The notes: a model not told the origin generated them from the sequence alone. A DNA stretch of 41,613 nucleotides from an uncultured Oscillospiraceae bacterium (GCA_947631215.1 CANRKN010000007.1:1-41613), one strand, 5' to 3'. Shown: positions 7,025-15,318, counted from the stretch's first letter. Program-made: numbers and translations.

Positions 7025-8322
7025 TGGAGGATATAAAGCGCCGATTTTCAAATGAGATCGCGGCCCGCCTCTCCGGCGCCCCGGAGAGCGACGCGAAAGC
7101 CGATATGATCGAGGAGCTGGCGGAAAATCTCGCCAGCCGATACAGCGACATGACCTCCGGCGGTATGGGCGAAGGGGAGGCCTTCGCCCGGGCCATGGAG
7201 GAGCTGGGCGACACGGAGGAGCTGACGGCGTATTTGAACAGCCTGGGCCCGGACGAGCCCCTGCCCGGAGCGGAGGTCCTGGATGGCCTGGACGAGCTCG
7301 TCAAGGCCGCCGGGGAGCTGGGCGCCGCCGGCGTGGAGGTAGGGAAGAGGGCCGTGGACATCGCGGGCCAGTTTCTCAAGAGCGACGCGGTGCGCTCTGC
7401 CGCGGCGGAGGGCAAAAAGGCTCTCCGGGAGGTAGGCGACCTGCTCAAGTCCTTCACGGGGTCTGGTATGGATGGGACCACCATCACCATCAACGTAGAT
7501 GATGGCGAAAAAGCCGGGCGCGGGGCCTGGCAGGACACCACCGTGCCCTCGGAGGGGCTCACGGCCCTAGCCGTGGATGTGCCCGGGGACGTGAAACTAT
7601 ACGTGGGCGGCGGCTCCGACGGCCCTGTCCGCATAGAGGGAAATATGGAGAAGCTGGACGTGTTCACGGCCCCGGACGGGACCCTGACCGTGCGGAAAAA
7701 GCCCACCGCCAGCAGCCAGTTTTTCTCTCTGCGGGGCATGTCCTGGGGGGAGGTGTCGGTGACCCTCCCGGCCCGGCAGTGGGAGAGCGTGGCGGTATCC
7801 ACCGCCAGCGGCGATGTGGATATGGGCGGCGGCCTGGAGGTGGGCGAGCTCTCCGTTCGCACCGCCAGCGGCGATGTGGAGTGCCGGGTGGAGAGCTGTG
7901 ACAAAGCCTCCTTCGCCACCGCCAGCGGCGACATCGAGGCCCGGGGCAACTTCGTGTCCCTTCGGGCGGAGACCGCCAGCGGCGACGTGGATATAGACGG
8001 GCCCATCGGCGAGGCAAATATAACCACCGCCAGCGGAGACATAGATGTGTCCGGCTCCGTGGCCCGGGTGAAGGCCGTGACCATGAGCGGCGATGTAGAC
8101 ATTCAGAGCATGACCATGCCCCAGGCCATGGCCCTCTCCTCCAGGAGCGGGGATGTGGAGGCCCACATCCCGGTCCTGGGCCCCTTTAAGGCGGACCTCC
8201 GGTCCGTCAGCGGTGACACGGACATGGACGACTTCGGCGCCTGGCCCGGCGGCGACGGGAGCGAGCCCCATTACACCCTCACCAGCGTCAGCGGCGACGT
8301 AGCCCTGAAGCGGCCGGGATAA
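7024..8322 (+). CDS. HAAS (DUF1700-like) plus DUF4097 repeat protein
   Basis: A 432-residue protein in two parts. Residues 1-~75 form the helical HAAS domain (EDIKRRFSNEIAARLSG then EAFARAMEELGDTEEL), which normally partners with a PadR regulator. Residues ~180-432 are a beta-solenoid DUF4097 region with at least eight short repeats built on T-A/V/M-S-G-D-V/I (the first near residue 260, the last four residues from the end). No membrane helix or signal peptide is visible, unlike many HAAS proteins, so it is probably cytoplasmic. GGAGG upstream supports ATG 7024 rather than the in-frame ATG 7006. Function unknown; the pairing suggests a ligand-sensing or scaffold partner for the PadR protein. 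Confidence 0.8.
   Translation: MEDIKRRFSNEIAARLSGAPESDAKADMIEELAENLASRYSDMTSGGMGEGEAFARAMEELGDTEELTAYLNSLGPDEPLPGAEVLDGLDELVKAAGELGAAGVEVGKRAVDIAGQFLKSDAVRSAAAEGKKALREVGDLLKSFTGSGMDGTTITINVDDGEKAGRGAWQDTTVPSEGLTALAVDVPGDVKLYVGGGSDGPVRIEGNMEKLDVFTAPDGTLTVRKKPTASSQFFSLRGMSWGEVSVTLPARQWESVAVSTASGDVDMGGGLEVGELSVRTASGDVECRVESCDKASFATASGDIEARGNFVSLRAETASGDVDIDGPIGEANITTASGDIDVSGSVARVKAVTMSGDVDIQSMTMPQAMALSSRSGDVEAHIPVLGPFKADLRSVSGDTDMDDFGAWPGGDGSEPHYTLTSVSGDVALKRPG
7801..8052 (+). repeat. Tandem ~57-60-base coding repeats (TASGDV units)
   Basis: The core ACCGCCAGCGGCGA recurs at roughly 57-60-base steps (7801, 7861, 7918, 7975 and, with one change, 8026), encoding successive solenoid turns of the DUF4097 protein. 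High DNA identity between the first four suggests recent duplication or gene conversion. Confidence 0.75.
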
Positions 8323-8338
8323 ACCTTGGTTTGACAAA

Positions 8339-8373
8339 AGAAGTCCCCGCCAGATGCTCTGGCGGGGACTTTC
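8339..8373. terminator. Terminator shared by the DUF4097 and CobW units
   Basis: A 13-base-pair stem, 8341-8353 with 8359-8371, five-base loop, flanked by AAAAG on the left and TT on the right. It lies between two convergent genes and can serve both. Confidence 0.85.
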
Positions 8374-8389
8374 CATATCCAAATGAAGC

Positions 8390-9334
8390 TCAATAGAACG
8401 TCGCCACGGGCTGGGCCGGGGGCTCGGCGGTCTCCAGGTTTATTACATTCAGCACCGGGCCCTTTTTTCCATAGCCCTTGTGCCACTTCACCTCCACCGT
8501 AGCAGTGACAGTGAGCCACTGGCCCTTATTGAGGCGGGCGGCGTCCGCCCAGCGGCAGATGAGGCCGGTGAACTGGATGTCGTTGGCGCAGCAGGTCATG
8601 AGCTGGCGGCCAAAGACAAAGTTGTCCCCGGCGAGGCGGGGGCTCTTGGCCACCATGCCCTTGTAGCGCAGGGTCTTGCCGTCGTACTTGTTAAAATCCT
8701 CAGACAGGTCCGCGTAGAACAGGGCGTAGTCCTCGTCCTTTATCTCCACCACCGGCGCCTCCAAATCGAAGGGCAGGGGGTCCTCGATGTCGTCGTACTC
8801 CACCTTCCCGTCCGGCATCTCGAAAGCGATGTCGCACCGGCGGTTGGCGGCCCGGATGATCTTGTGCACCTCCATCCTATCCACAGCGGGCTTGCACCGG
8901 TTCAGCACCACCAGCTCGCAGCTTTTCAGCTTGTCGTACACAAGCTGCCGCATGTTGGCGTTGTAGGAGATGAAGGTGTTGGCGTCGGCGAACATAAACT
9001 CCTGGGCCACTACCCAGTTCTGGGGCATGCGCTGATAGAGGCTGTCCAGCATCCACATGCCGTTGTACTCGATCATGACCCTGTCGGCCCTGCATTTTTT
9101 CAGCGCCGCCTCCAAGGACGCGGCCTGGATGTCCTCCTCGTTCTCCACGGGGTGGATGAACACGTTGTCCCCGGAAAAGCGGGAGGGGTCATATTCCTCC
9201 ACACCCTCCTCGCACAGCAGGAGCAGGGTCCGTTCCCCCTGGTTGAACCGGGCGTCCTCCAGCGTCTCCTGGATGAACTTGGTCTTGCCGGCCTCCAAAA
9301 AGCCGGTGAAGAGATAGACGGGTATCTGCCTCAC
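8390..9334 (-). CDS. CobW-like GTPase fused to a DUF1980-type C-terminal domain
   Basis: A 314-residue protein. The N-terminus carries a P-loop GFLEAGKTKF (Walker A, residues 11-18); the nucleotide domain is diverged, without the CxCC metal motif of its neighbour. The last ~110 residues (DLSEDFNKYDGKTLRYKG, MTCCANDIQFTG, LNKGQWLTVTATV) match the C-terminal domain of the DUF1980/TIGR03943 family that accompanies DUF318 permeases in metal homeostasis. The GTG start at 9334 overlaps the TGA of the upstream gene by four bases, with AAGGAG 11 bases before it; longer starts would run into that gene. Likely role is zinc or other divalent-metal handling, by family and context only. Confidence 0.75.
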   Translation of the reverse strand: MRQIPVYLFTGFLEAGKTKFIQETLEDARFNQGERTLLLLCEEGVEEYDPSRFSGDNVFIHPVENEEDIQAASLEAALKKCRADRVMIEYNGMWMLDSLYQRMPQNWVVAQEFMFADANTFISYNANMRQLVYDKLKSCELVVLNRCKPAVDRMEVHKIIRAANRRCDIAFEMPDGKVEYDDIEDPLPFDLEAPVVEIKDEDYALFYADLSEDFNKYDGKTLRYKGMVAKSPRLAGDNFVFGRQLMTCCANDIQFTGLICRWADAARLNKGQWLTVTATVEVKWHKGYGKKGPVLNVINLETAEPPAQPVATFY

Positions 9335-10464
9335 AGCCCGAACAGCTCCTTCACAGCGTTTTCGTTGAGGTTCGCCCCAATGACGCACAGCCTGCCAGCC
9401 ACATTGGCCGGGCCGGTGCGCACGTCCTTCTCGCCGGGGGTGTAGTCGAAGTGGACCCAGGTGCCGTCCGGGGCGGGCACATAGCCCTTGGCCCGGATGA
9501 TCATGCCGTAGGCGCCCTCGTCCGCCAGCTTGTCCAGAATGGCGCCGATGTCCTCAGCGGAGAACTTCTTGCTGGTCTCCGCGCCCCAGCTCTGGAACAC
9601 CTCGTCGGCGTCGTGGCCGTGGTGGTGATGATGGTGGTGATGATGCCCGTGCTCATCGTCGTCATCATGGTCGTGGTGGTGATGGTGCTCGTGCTCGTCC
9701 TCGTCATCATCGTCGTCATCATGATGGTGATGATGGTGCTCATGCTCATCGTCGTCATCGTGGTCATGATGATGGTGATGGTGGCACTCACACTCGGGGT
9801 CGTCGCACTCTTCGTCCTCGTCCTCTTCCTTATAGTGCTCCTCCAGCAGGGCGGCCAGCTCCGCGGAGATGGAGTTTTTCTTCTCCGTGGCGTCCAATAT
9901 CTGCTGTCCGGTGAGCTGGTCCCAGTCGGTGGAGACGATGACGGCGTCGGGGTTTTTCTCCCGCAGCAGCGCCTCCGCCTGGGCCACCTTCTCCGGGGCC
10001 ATGCCGCCGGTGCGGCTCAGGACGATGCAGTTGGCGGACTGGACCTGGTTATTGAAAAACTCGCCGAAGTTCTTCATGTACATCTTCGCCTTGGAGGCGT
10101 CCACCACCGTGGTGAGCCCGCCCAGGACGAACTGGTCCCCGGCCTCCTGTACTGCCGCCACGATCTCGGAGAGCTTCCCCACGCCGGAGGGCTCTATGAG
10201 GATGCGGTCGGGGGCGTACTGCTCCGCCACCATTTTGAGGGCCTTGCGGAAGTCGCCGGTGAGGCTGCAGCAGATGCAGCCGGACTCCAGCTCGTTGACC
10301 ACGATGCCCGCGTCCTTCAAAAAGCCGCCGTCGATGCCGATCTCGCCGAACTCATTTTCGATGAGCACCACCTTCTGGCCGGCGTAGCCGTCCTTCAGAA
10401 GCTTCTTGATGAGGGTGGTCTTGCCGGCGCCGAGGAAGCCGGAAAAAATGTCTATTCTGGTCAT
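9331..10464 (-). CDS. COG0523 (CobW/ZNG1-type) metal GTPase with a His/Asp-rich metal-binding tract
   Basis: A 377-residue G3E GTPase. GFLGAGKTT (residues 9-17) is the P-loop, IENEFGEIGID the family strand, and ESGCICCSL holds the CxCC metal site that couples GTP hydrolysis to metal transfer. About 60 residues between the GTPase and C-terminal domains are almost wholly His, Asp and Glu, preceded by an acidic CDDPECEC segment, suggesting a metal buffer. The C-terminal CobW_C domain (GYVPAPDGTWVHFDYTP) is intact. It is a probable zinc metallochaperone, as in other His-rich COG0523 proteins; cobalt or nickel remain possible. A -10 box TATAAT lies at 10548-10553 on this strand. Confidence 0.85.
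   Translation of the reverse strand: MTRIDIFSGFLGAGKTTLIKKLLKDGYAGQKVVLIENEFGEIGIDGGFLKDAGIVVNELESGCICCSLTGDFRKALKMVAEQYAPDRILIEPSGVGKLSEIVAAVQEAGDQFVLGGLTTVVDASKAKMYMKNFGEFFNNQVQSANCIVLSRTGGMAPEKVAQAEALLREKNPDAVIVSTDWDQLTGQQILDATEKKNSISAELAALLEEHYKEEDEDEECDDPECECHHHHHHDHDDDDEHEHHHHHHDDDDDDEDEHEHHHHHDHDDDDEHGHHHHHHHHHGHDADEVFQSWGAETSKKFSAEDIGAILDKLADEGAYGMIIRAKGYVPAPDGTWVHFDYTPGEKDVRTGPANVAGRLCVIGANLNENAVKELFGL
9611..9800 (+). repeat. Low-complexity trinucleotide-like tract coding for His/Asp/Glu
   Basis: On the plus strand the DNA is mostly GTG, ATG, GTC and ATC triplets (His and Asp codons of the minus-strand gene). It is slippage-prone, so length probably varies between strains. The plus-strand open frame rich in Val and Met across it is a by-product. 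Confidence 0.8.
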
Positions 10465-10494
10465 GTGTCTCGCCTTTCTGGTATAGAATCCTAA

Positions 10495-10553
10495 AAAATC
10501 GTTAACATATGGGGAGGGAAAATGGGATATGATGTTTACAACAGTTTATTATA
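10495..10553 (-). promoter_or_regulatory. Probable promoter and possible Zur/Fur-type half site of the CobW pair
   Basis: TATAAT on the minus strand (10548-10553), about 85 bases before the ATG; the -35 is weak. Downstream, AAAATCGTTAAC (10496-10507, plus strand) resembles one half of the Bacillus Zur box AAATCGTAAT, but the second half is not convincing. Confidence 0.4.
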
Positions 10554-10647
10554 ACACTTATTTTCCGGGTTGAAAAGAAAAAACAGGTATTTATATGCCA
10601 GTTTGTCGCATCAGCGCGAAATTCCTATGGCGTTATGCGACAGGATG

Positions 10648-10656
10648 TGGTATACT
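10648..10656 (+). promoter_or_regulatory. Extended -10 element of the SLH-transglutaminase gene
   Basis: TGGTATACT (TG at 10648-10649, -10 at 10651-10656), 62 bases before the ATG. The -35 region is weak, as is common with extended -10 promoters. Confidence 0.45.
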
Positions 10657-10718
10657 GGACCATATTCGGCTACAACATATCCGCCTTCGGGCGTCTGCCT
10701 TTACAGAGGATACAGATC

Positions 10719-12944
10719 ATGAAGCGTAAAACAGCGGTCATACTGTCTTTTGTCAGCATATTCATGTGCATACTGGCCTCCTGCGTCATCCGGGACCGGT
10801 CCGAGGCCTCCGCTAAGCCGGGGGAGTACACCGTCACCTTCTACCAGGATCAGCAGGTCCTGGCCCAGGAGAAGGTGGCCGAGGGCGGCCATGCCGCGAA
10901 TATCCCCCAGGGCATGAGCTGGCGCAGTGAGACCGGCTCTGTGGTGGACCCGGCCACCGTGGCCGTAACGCGGGATATGGCCTTCTACGCCCGGGGCAAC
11001 GCCGCCCTGCGCACCGGCCACGTCCAGTACCTGACCATCCAGGGGAACCAGTTCCAGCCCGACGCCCACGTGACCCGTGGCCAGGCGGTGCAGATGCTGG
11101 GGGTGCTCTTAAGCCCCGACCAGACCATCCCCGCGGCCGCGGAGAACGTGTTCTCCGACGTGGGCGCGGACAGCCCCTACTATGACAGTGTACAGAAGCT
11201 CTCCGCCCTGCAGGTGGTCTTCGGCTATGGGGACGGCACCTTCCGCCCCGACGAGGAGATCACGAGAGGCGAACTGGTGACCCTCCTGTGCCGTCTCACC
11301 GGCGTCAGTGAGATTGCCGCCACCTCCTTCCCGGACGTGGCCCAGACCCACTGGGCCCTGGGCACCGTCGCCGCCTCCCTCGCCGGGGGCTGGGCCAAGG
11401 GCATGGGCGACGGCCAGTTCTATCCCGACTATCCCGCCACCCGGGCGGAGACCGTGGCCCTCATCGCCCGGATCTGCGGCCGGACGCCCAATAACTCCGC
11501 CATCGACCTGTGCTGCCAGGACTCCCCCTATACGGATGTGCCCCGCAGCCACTGGGCCTATTACTACATCATAGACGCCTCCTACCGCAATGAGCTTCTG
11601 TCCTATGTGATGGGGGAGATGGTCGACCTGCAGCCGGGCATCGTGTTCCTGGGCGACAAGATGGGCCACCTCAATCCCGAGACCGGGGCCCTGGACGCCT
11701 ACCAGAAGGGCTTCCATACCGTCAGCGACGGCCTGCCCACTGATGGGCTCTACTACGCGCCGGAGGACGGCTTCTTCTTCCAGCGGTTCCAGCCGGGCCT
11801 GCAGGAGCTGGACGGGTCCATGTTCTACGTGGAGAAGGCGGACGGCCCCTTCGCCACCGACTACCAGCTGGGCTACCTCTACTTCGGCGCCAATGGCCGC
11901 TACACCTCCGGTGACCAGGAGCTGGACGGCTATGTCAACGCCATCATGAACCCCATCATCCAGGGCCAAACGGCCAACCTCCTCAGCGAGGCCAAGCTGC
12001 GGGAGGCCTACAACGTGATCGTCTTCGGCGGGTACAGCTACGCCCCCCGCTTTGACGGCGGCTGGGCCCGGGGAAGCACCAACTGGGCCGTCACCAGCGC
12101 CAAGCTCATGTTCCGCGACAAGCGGGGCACATGCCATTACTTCGCCGGCGCGTTCCTGCAGCTGGCCCGGCGACTGGGATTCCAGGCCTATCCCATCTGC
12201 GGCGGCGTGGGCACCGACAACAGCCTGCACGCCTGGGTCATGATCGACGACGAGCTGGGCAACGAGTATATCTACGACACGGAGCTGGACTGGGCTTACC
12301 GCAACCACTACTACCGGGGTATCGTCTATTCGGTGGAGGACATGTTCAAACAGCTGCGCGGCCACGCGCACGTGTTCTACATCTTCCCCGGCGATACATA
12401 CACCGCGCCTCCCAAGGACGACGAGGGTCTGATCAACGTGGCCATCATCTGGCCCAGCGAGCTGGGCGGCATGGCCTATGTGGATGTGGACGGCCAGATG
12501 GTGGCCCTGCCCACCACCTGGGTGGAGCAGTATGACGACGCCGGCAACCTGACCGGCTATCTGGTCACCGCCACCTACGAGGGCAATACCTACTCCAACA
12601 CTATCCCCCTGGCAGCCCCGCCCGTGGAGCCCACGCCGCCCCAGGAGAGCACAGGGCCCGACGTGACGCCTCTGCCCCCCGACTGGACGCCGGAGCCCAC
12701 GGCGCCCCAGTATACCGATGACCCGTATCAGACCGTGCCTCCGGACGTGACGGAGCCGCCCGTGGTCACCGAACCTCCGGTGGTGACGGACCCGCCCGTG
12801 GTCACCGAGCCCCCGGTGGTGACGGACCCGCCGGTAGTTACCGAGCCCCCGGTGGTGACGGACCCGCCGGTGACGGTGACCGATCCCCCGGTGGAGCCGG
12901 TAGTGCCGGAGGGCCCGGCTGCGCCGGAAGAGGGCGCGGCCTGA
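10719..12944 (+). CDS. Surface lipoprotein with SLH domains, a transglutaminase-like domain and a Pro/Thr/Val repeat tail
   Basis: A 741-residue exported protein. The N-terminus is a lipoprotein signal with lipobox LASC (C22). Three S-layer homology domains follow (~98-140, ~145-197, ~204-290; the last two begin FSDVGADSPYY and FPDVAQTHW). A middle region of unknown type leads to a transglutaminase-like core with a complete triad: C472 in GTCHYFAG, H504 in SLHAWVM and D520 in YIYDTELDW. From ~632 it is Pro/Thr/Val-rich with a 12-residue repeat VVTEPPVVTDPP, probably a wall-spanning or extended stalk. The start at 10719 follows AGAGGA and fits the signal; upstream in-frame ATG 10635 would spoil it. 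Role could be peptide cross-linking or proteolysis at the envelope; not determinable. Confidence 0.85.
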   Translation: MKRKTAVILSFVSIFMCILASCVIRDRSEASAKPGEYTVTFYQDQQVLAQEKVAEGGHAANIPQGMSWRSETGSVVDPATVAVTRDMAFYARGNAALRTGHVQYLTIQGNQFQPDAHVTRGQAVQMLGVLLSPDQTIPAAAENVFSDVGADSPYYDSVQKLSALQVVFGYGDGTFRPDEEITRGELVTLLCRLTGVSEIAATSFPDVAQTHWALGTVAASLAGGWAKGMGDGQFYPDYPATRAETVALIARICGRTPNNSAIDLCCQDSPYTDVPRSHWAYYYIIDASYRNELLSYVMGEMVDLQPGIVFLGDKMGHLNPETGALDAYQKGFHTVSDGLPTDGLYYAPEDGFFFQRFQPGLQELDGSMFYVEKADGPFATDYQLGYLYFGANGRYTSGDQELDGYVNAIMNPIIQGQTANLLSEAKLREAYNVIVFGGYSYAPRFDGGWARGSTNWAVTSAKLMFRDKRGTCHYFAGAFLQLARRLGFQAYPICGGVGTDNSLHAWVMIDDELGNEYIYDTELDWAYRNHYYRGIVYSVEDMFKQLRGHAHVFYIFPGDTYTAPPKDDEGLINVAIIWPSELGGMAYVDVDGQMVALPTTWVEQYDDAGNLTGYLVTATYEGNTYSNTIPLAAPPVEPTPPQESTGPDVTPLPPDWTPEPTAPQYTDDPYQTVPPDVTEPPVVTEPPVVTDPPVVTEPPVVTDPPVVTEPPVVTDPPVTVTDPPVEPVVPEGPAAPEEGAA
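12762..12869 (+). repeat. Three tandem 36-base repeats coding VVTEPPVVTDPP
   Basis: Units at 12762-12797, 12798-12833 and 12834-12869, nearly identical at DNA level, followed by a degenerate partial copy. Copy number is likely to vary among strains. Confidence 0.9.
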
Positions 12945-12963
12945 TAGAAGTTGACATAATTTT

Positions 12964-12992
12964 GCCCCGCGGGATTTCCCCGCGGGGCGTTT
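12964..12992 (+). terminator. Terminator after the SLH-transglutaminase gene
   Basis: GCCCCGCGGG (12964-12973) pairs with CCCGCGGGGC (12979-12988), then GTTTT. It may also block the convergent nitroreductase gene, though the U tract on that strand is poor. Confidence 0.85.
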
Positions 12993-12997
12993 TATCG

Positions 12998-13753
12998 TTA
13001 TGTCCAGTGGATATCCGCCGCCGGCCGGGTGGGGATGTTGGGATATTCCATAGAGGGCCTGCCCGCCAGCAGACAGCCACACACGTGCCATCCCTCCGGC
13101 ACGGCCAGCATTTCCCGCAGGGCCGGGGCCCTGTCCGCGATGCGGCGCATGTACCCGCCCCAGCAGGTGCCGAGGCCCCGGCTTGCCAGCAGCAGTTCAG
13201 CCGTGGTGAGGGCGATGACCGTATCCGTGCCGTGGTTGAGAGAGTTTTCCGGCTCGAACCCGGCAATGAGGGCCGTGGCGGAGCAGGTGAGGGGGTCCCG
13301 GCCCTTCTCCACGGCCTTTAAAAGGTCCGGGGCATAGCCCGTCTCAGCGCACCAGGCCAGCGCCGCCTCCTTTACCGCGGCCATCTTGTCCCCGCCCAGC
13401 ACCACCGCCCAGCGGGTGGGGCGGCGGTTGCCGCCGCTGGGGGCGTAGGCCGCCCTGTCCAGGGCCCATTGGATGGTGCGCCTGTCTGGGGCGTCGGGGC
13501 GGTAGCGGCGGTGGGAGCGGCGGGTCATGACCAAGGCCTCCACCGTGTCGAAGGGCTCGGGGACCGTGGCCCGGCTGCCATCATTCAGCACCGCGTCCTG
13601 GGGGCAGGCCGCGGCGCATTGGAGGCACCCCATGCAGGGACCGGGCTTTGCCTCCGGGCCCGCGTCCGTCATCATCAGATGCCGGGACGGGCAGAGATTC
13701 ACGCACTTGCCGCACTTGACGCAGCGGGAAGAATCAAATGTTATGTTAACCAT
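12998..13753 (-). CDS. Nitroreductase with N-terminal 2[4Fe-4S] ferredoxin domain
   Basis: A 251-residue protein. Residues ~1-60 hold two ferredoxin clusters: CVKCGKCVNLCP and CMGCLQCAAACP, both full CxxCxxCxxxCP sets. The rest is an FMN nitroreductase fold (RRSHRRYRPDAPD, YAPSGGNRRPTRW, GTCWGGYMRRIA). Clostridial members of this class take electrons from ferredoxin-like carriers to reduce nitro compounds, flavins or quinone-like substrates; the physiological acceptor is unknown. GAGGTG precedes the ATG by eight bases. The open frame continues far upstream but only as the mirror of the M20 gene. It is divergent from that dipeptidase. Confidence 0.9.
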   Translation of the reverse strand: MVNITFDSSRCVKCGKCVNLCPSRHLMMTDAGPEAKPGPCMGCLQCAAACPQDAVLNDGSRATVPEPFDTVEALVMTRRSHRRYRPDAPDRRTIQWALDRAAYAPSGGNRRPTRWAVVLGGDKMAAVKEAALAWCAETGYAPDLLKAVEKGRDPLTCSATALIAGFEPENSLNHGTDTVIALTTAELLLASRGLGTCWGGYMRRIADRAPALREMLAVPEGWHVCGCLLAGRPSMEYPNIPTRPAADIHWT

Positions 13754-13783
13754 TATAAGCACCTCGAAACTTGCGATGGAAAA

Positions 13784-13825
13784 AGTATAGCAAAGCTGGA
13801 TTTTATTTGCAAGGGATGCTACAAT
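13784..13825. promoter_or_regulatory. Overlapping divergent promoters, nitroreductase and dipeptidase
   Basis: Minus strand: TTGCAA (13807-13812), 17-base spacer, TATACT (13784-13789). Plus strand: -10 TACAAT (13820-13825) with only a weak -35 near 13797-13802. The two promoters overlap, so they may exclude each other. Confidence 0.6.
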
Positions 13826-13870
13826 AGAGGGCGAATATGACCCGCCCGCCCAGGGCGGAAAGGAGCCGAT

Positions 13871-15274
13871 ATGGACAAAAATGCGAAGATCGTCGCCTGG
13901 ATGAAGAGCCACCGGGGCGAGATGATAGAGGACCTGAAGACCCTGTGCCGCATCCCCAGCTATTCCGGCCCGGCGGCCGAGGGCGCGCCCTATGGAGAGG
14001 GCCCCAAAAAGGCCATGAAGGCCGCCATGGATATGTGCCGGGGCTACGGTTTTGCTGTGACCAATCACGGCGACCGGGTCATGACCGCGGACATGGGCCC
14101 GGAAAAGCCCCAGCTGGACATGCTGGCCCATCTGGATGTGGTGGGCCCCGGGGATGGCTGGGACACGGACCCCTTTGAGCCTGTGGAGAAGCCGGACGGC
14201 TACATCTACGGCCGGGGCGTGGCGGACGACAAGGGCGGCGCCATTGCCGCGCTGTACGCCATGCGGTGCGTGAAGGAGCTGGGCCTGCCCCTCTCGGGCC
14301 GGTGCCGCCTCATCTTGGGCACCGACGAGGAGAACGGCTCCAGCGACGTGGCCTGGTACTATGAGCGGGTAAAGCCCGCGCCCCACACCTTCACCCCCGA
14401 CTCCAGCTTCCCCGTGTGCAACGCGGAGAAGGGCTTTTACCGCCTGCGGTTCAAAAAGGCCTGGGGGCCTGAGACGGCCCTGCCCCGGGTCGCGGAGCTG
14501 CACGGGGGCTTCCGGGTGAACGTGGTGCCCGGGCAGGCTTACGCTGTCGTGGCCGGGATGGAGAAGGAGGCCCTGCTGGCGGCGGCCGCGCCCCTGGCGG
14601 CTGAGATAGGCGCCATAGCAAAAGCGGAGGACACCGACGGCGGCGTGAAGCTCACCGTGGAGGCCAAGGGCTGCCACGCGGCGGAGCCGGAGACCGGCAA
14701 TAACGCCAACACGGCCCTCATCCGGGTGCTGGCCGGCCTGCCTCTGGCGGACTGCGGCAGCACCAAGGCCATCCATGAGCTGGACAAGGTCCTGCCCCAC
14801 GGGGACTATTACGGCAAGGCCCTGGGCATCGCCCAGGAGGACGAGGTCACTGGCAGGCTCACCTGCTCCTTCACCCAGATAGATTTTACCGCCGACGGTC
14901 TCGCGGGCCTGTGCGACTGCCGGGTGCCGGTGTGCGCCAACGAGGAAAACTGCAAGGCCGTGGTGGATAAGACCATGGGGGCTATGGGCTACGAGACGGA
15001 GGGGGCCATGGTCCCGCCCCACTACACTCCCGCCGAGGGGGCCTTCATCCGCACCCTGAACGCCTGCTACGAGGCCTATTCCGGCCGGGAGGGCGGCTGC
15101 TACGCCATGGGCGGCGGCACCTACGTCCACGACGTGCCCGGGGGTGTGGCCTTCGGCGTGGTCATGCCTGGGGAGGACGTGCGCATGCACGGCGCCAACG
15201 AGCGTATCAAAGTGGACGACCTGGTGACGGCGGCGGAGCTCTTCGCCCACGCCGTGGGAGCCATCTGCGAATAA
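13871..15274 (+). CDS. M20-family dipeptidase (PepV/Sapep-like)
   Basis: A 467-residue di-zinc peptidase. Visible active-site residues: H87 and D89 in LAHLDVV, bridging D119 in GRGVADDKGG, catalytic E153 and metal-binding E154 in GTDEENGSSD, D177 in FTPDSSFPV, and a C-terminal His in RMHGANERI. The long insert between the catalytic parts is typical of PepV and Sapep rather than ArgE/DapE. It should cleave dipeptides, including X-His or D-Ala types, in the cytoplasm. AAAGGAG precedes the ATG. A monocistronic unit with its own terminator. Confidence 0.92.
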   Translation: MDKNAKIVAWMKSHRGEMIEDLKTLCRIPSYSGPAAEGAPYGEGPKKAMKAAMDMCRGYGFAVTNHGDRVMTADMGPEKPQLDMLAHLDVVGPGDGWDTDPFEPVEKPDGYIYGRGVADDKGGAIAALYAMRCVKELGLPLSGRCRLILGTDEENGSSDVAWYYERVKPAPHTFTPDSSFPVCNAEKGFYRLRFKKAWGPETALPRVAELHGGFRVNVVPGQAYAVVAGMEKEALLAAAAPLAAEIGAIAKAEDTDGGVKLTVEAKGCHAAEPETGNNANTALIRVLAGLPLADCGSTKAIHELDKVLPHGDYYGKALGIAQEDEVTGRLTCSFTQIDFTADGLAGLCDCRVPVCANEENCKAVVDKTMGAMGYETEGAMVPPHYTPAEGAFIRTLNACYEAYSGREGGCYAMGGGTYVHDVPGGVAFGVVMPGEDVRMHGANERIKVDDLVTAAELFAHAVGAICE

Positions 15275-15285
15275 AGGACAGACAA

Positions 15286-15318
15286 AGACCGCGCCCGGTT
15301 TGTGCCGGGCGCGGCATT
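15286..15318. terminator. Terminator between dipeptidase and dCMP deaminase
   Basis: CCGCGCCCGG (15289-15298) pairs with CCGGGCGCGG (15305-15314), with CATTTT on the plus side and TCTTTG on the minus side. Confidence 0.85.

Noticed and set aside
9451..10494. Plus-strand frame with long Val/Met/Ile runs, looking like a membrane protein
   Set aside because: It is the complement of the His/Asp codon tract of the CobW-type gene, which has intact GTPase motifs.
12762..12869. CRISPR-like repeat array
   Set aside because: Repeats are directly adjacent with no spacers and keep the reading frame; they encode a Pro/Thr/Val tail.
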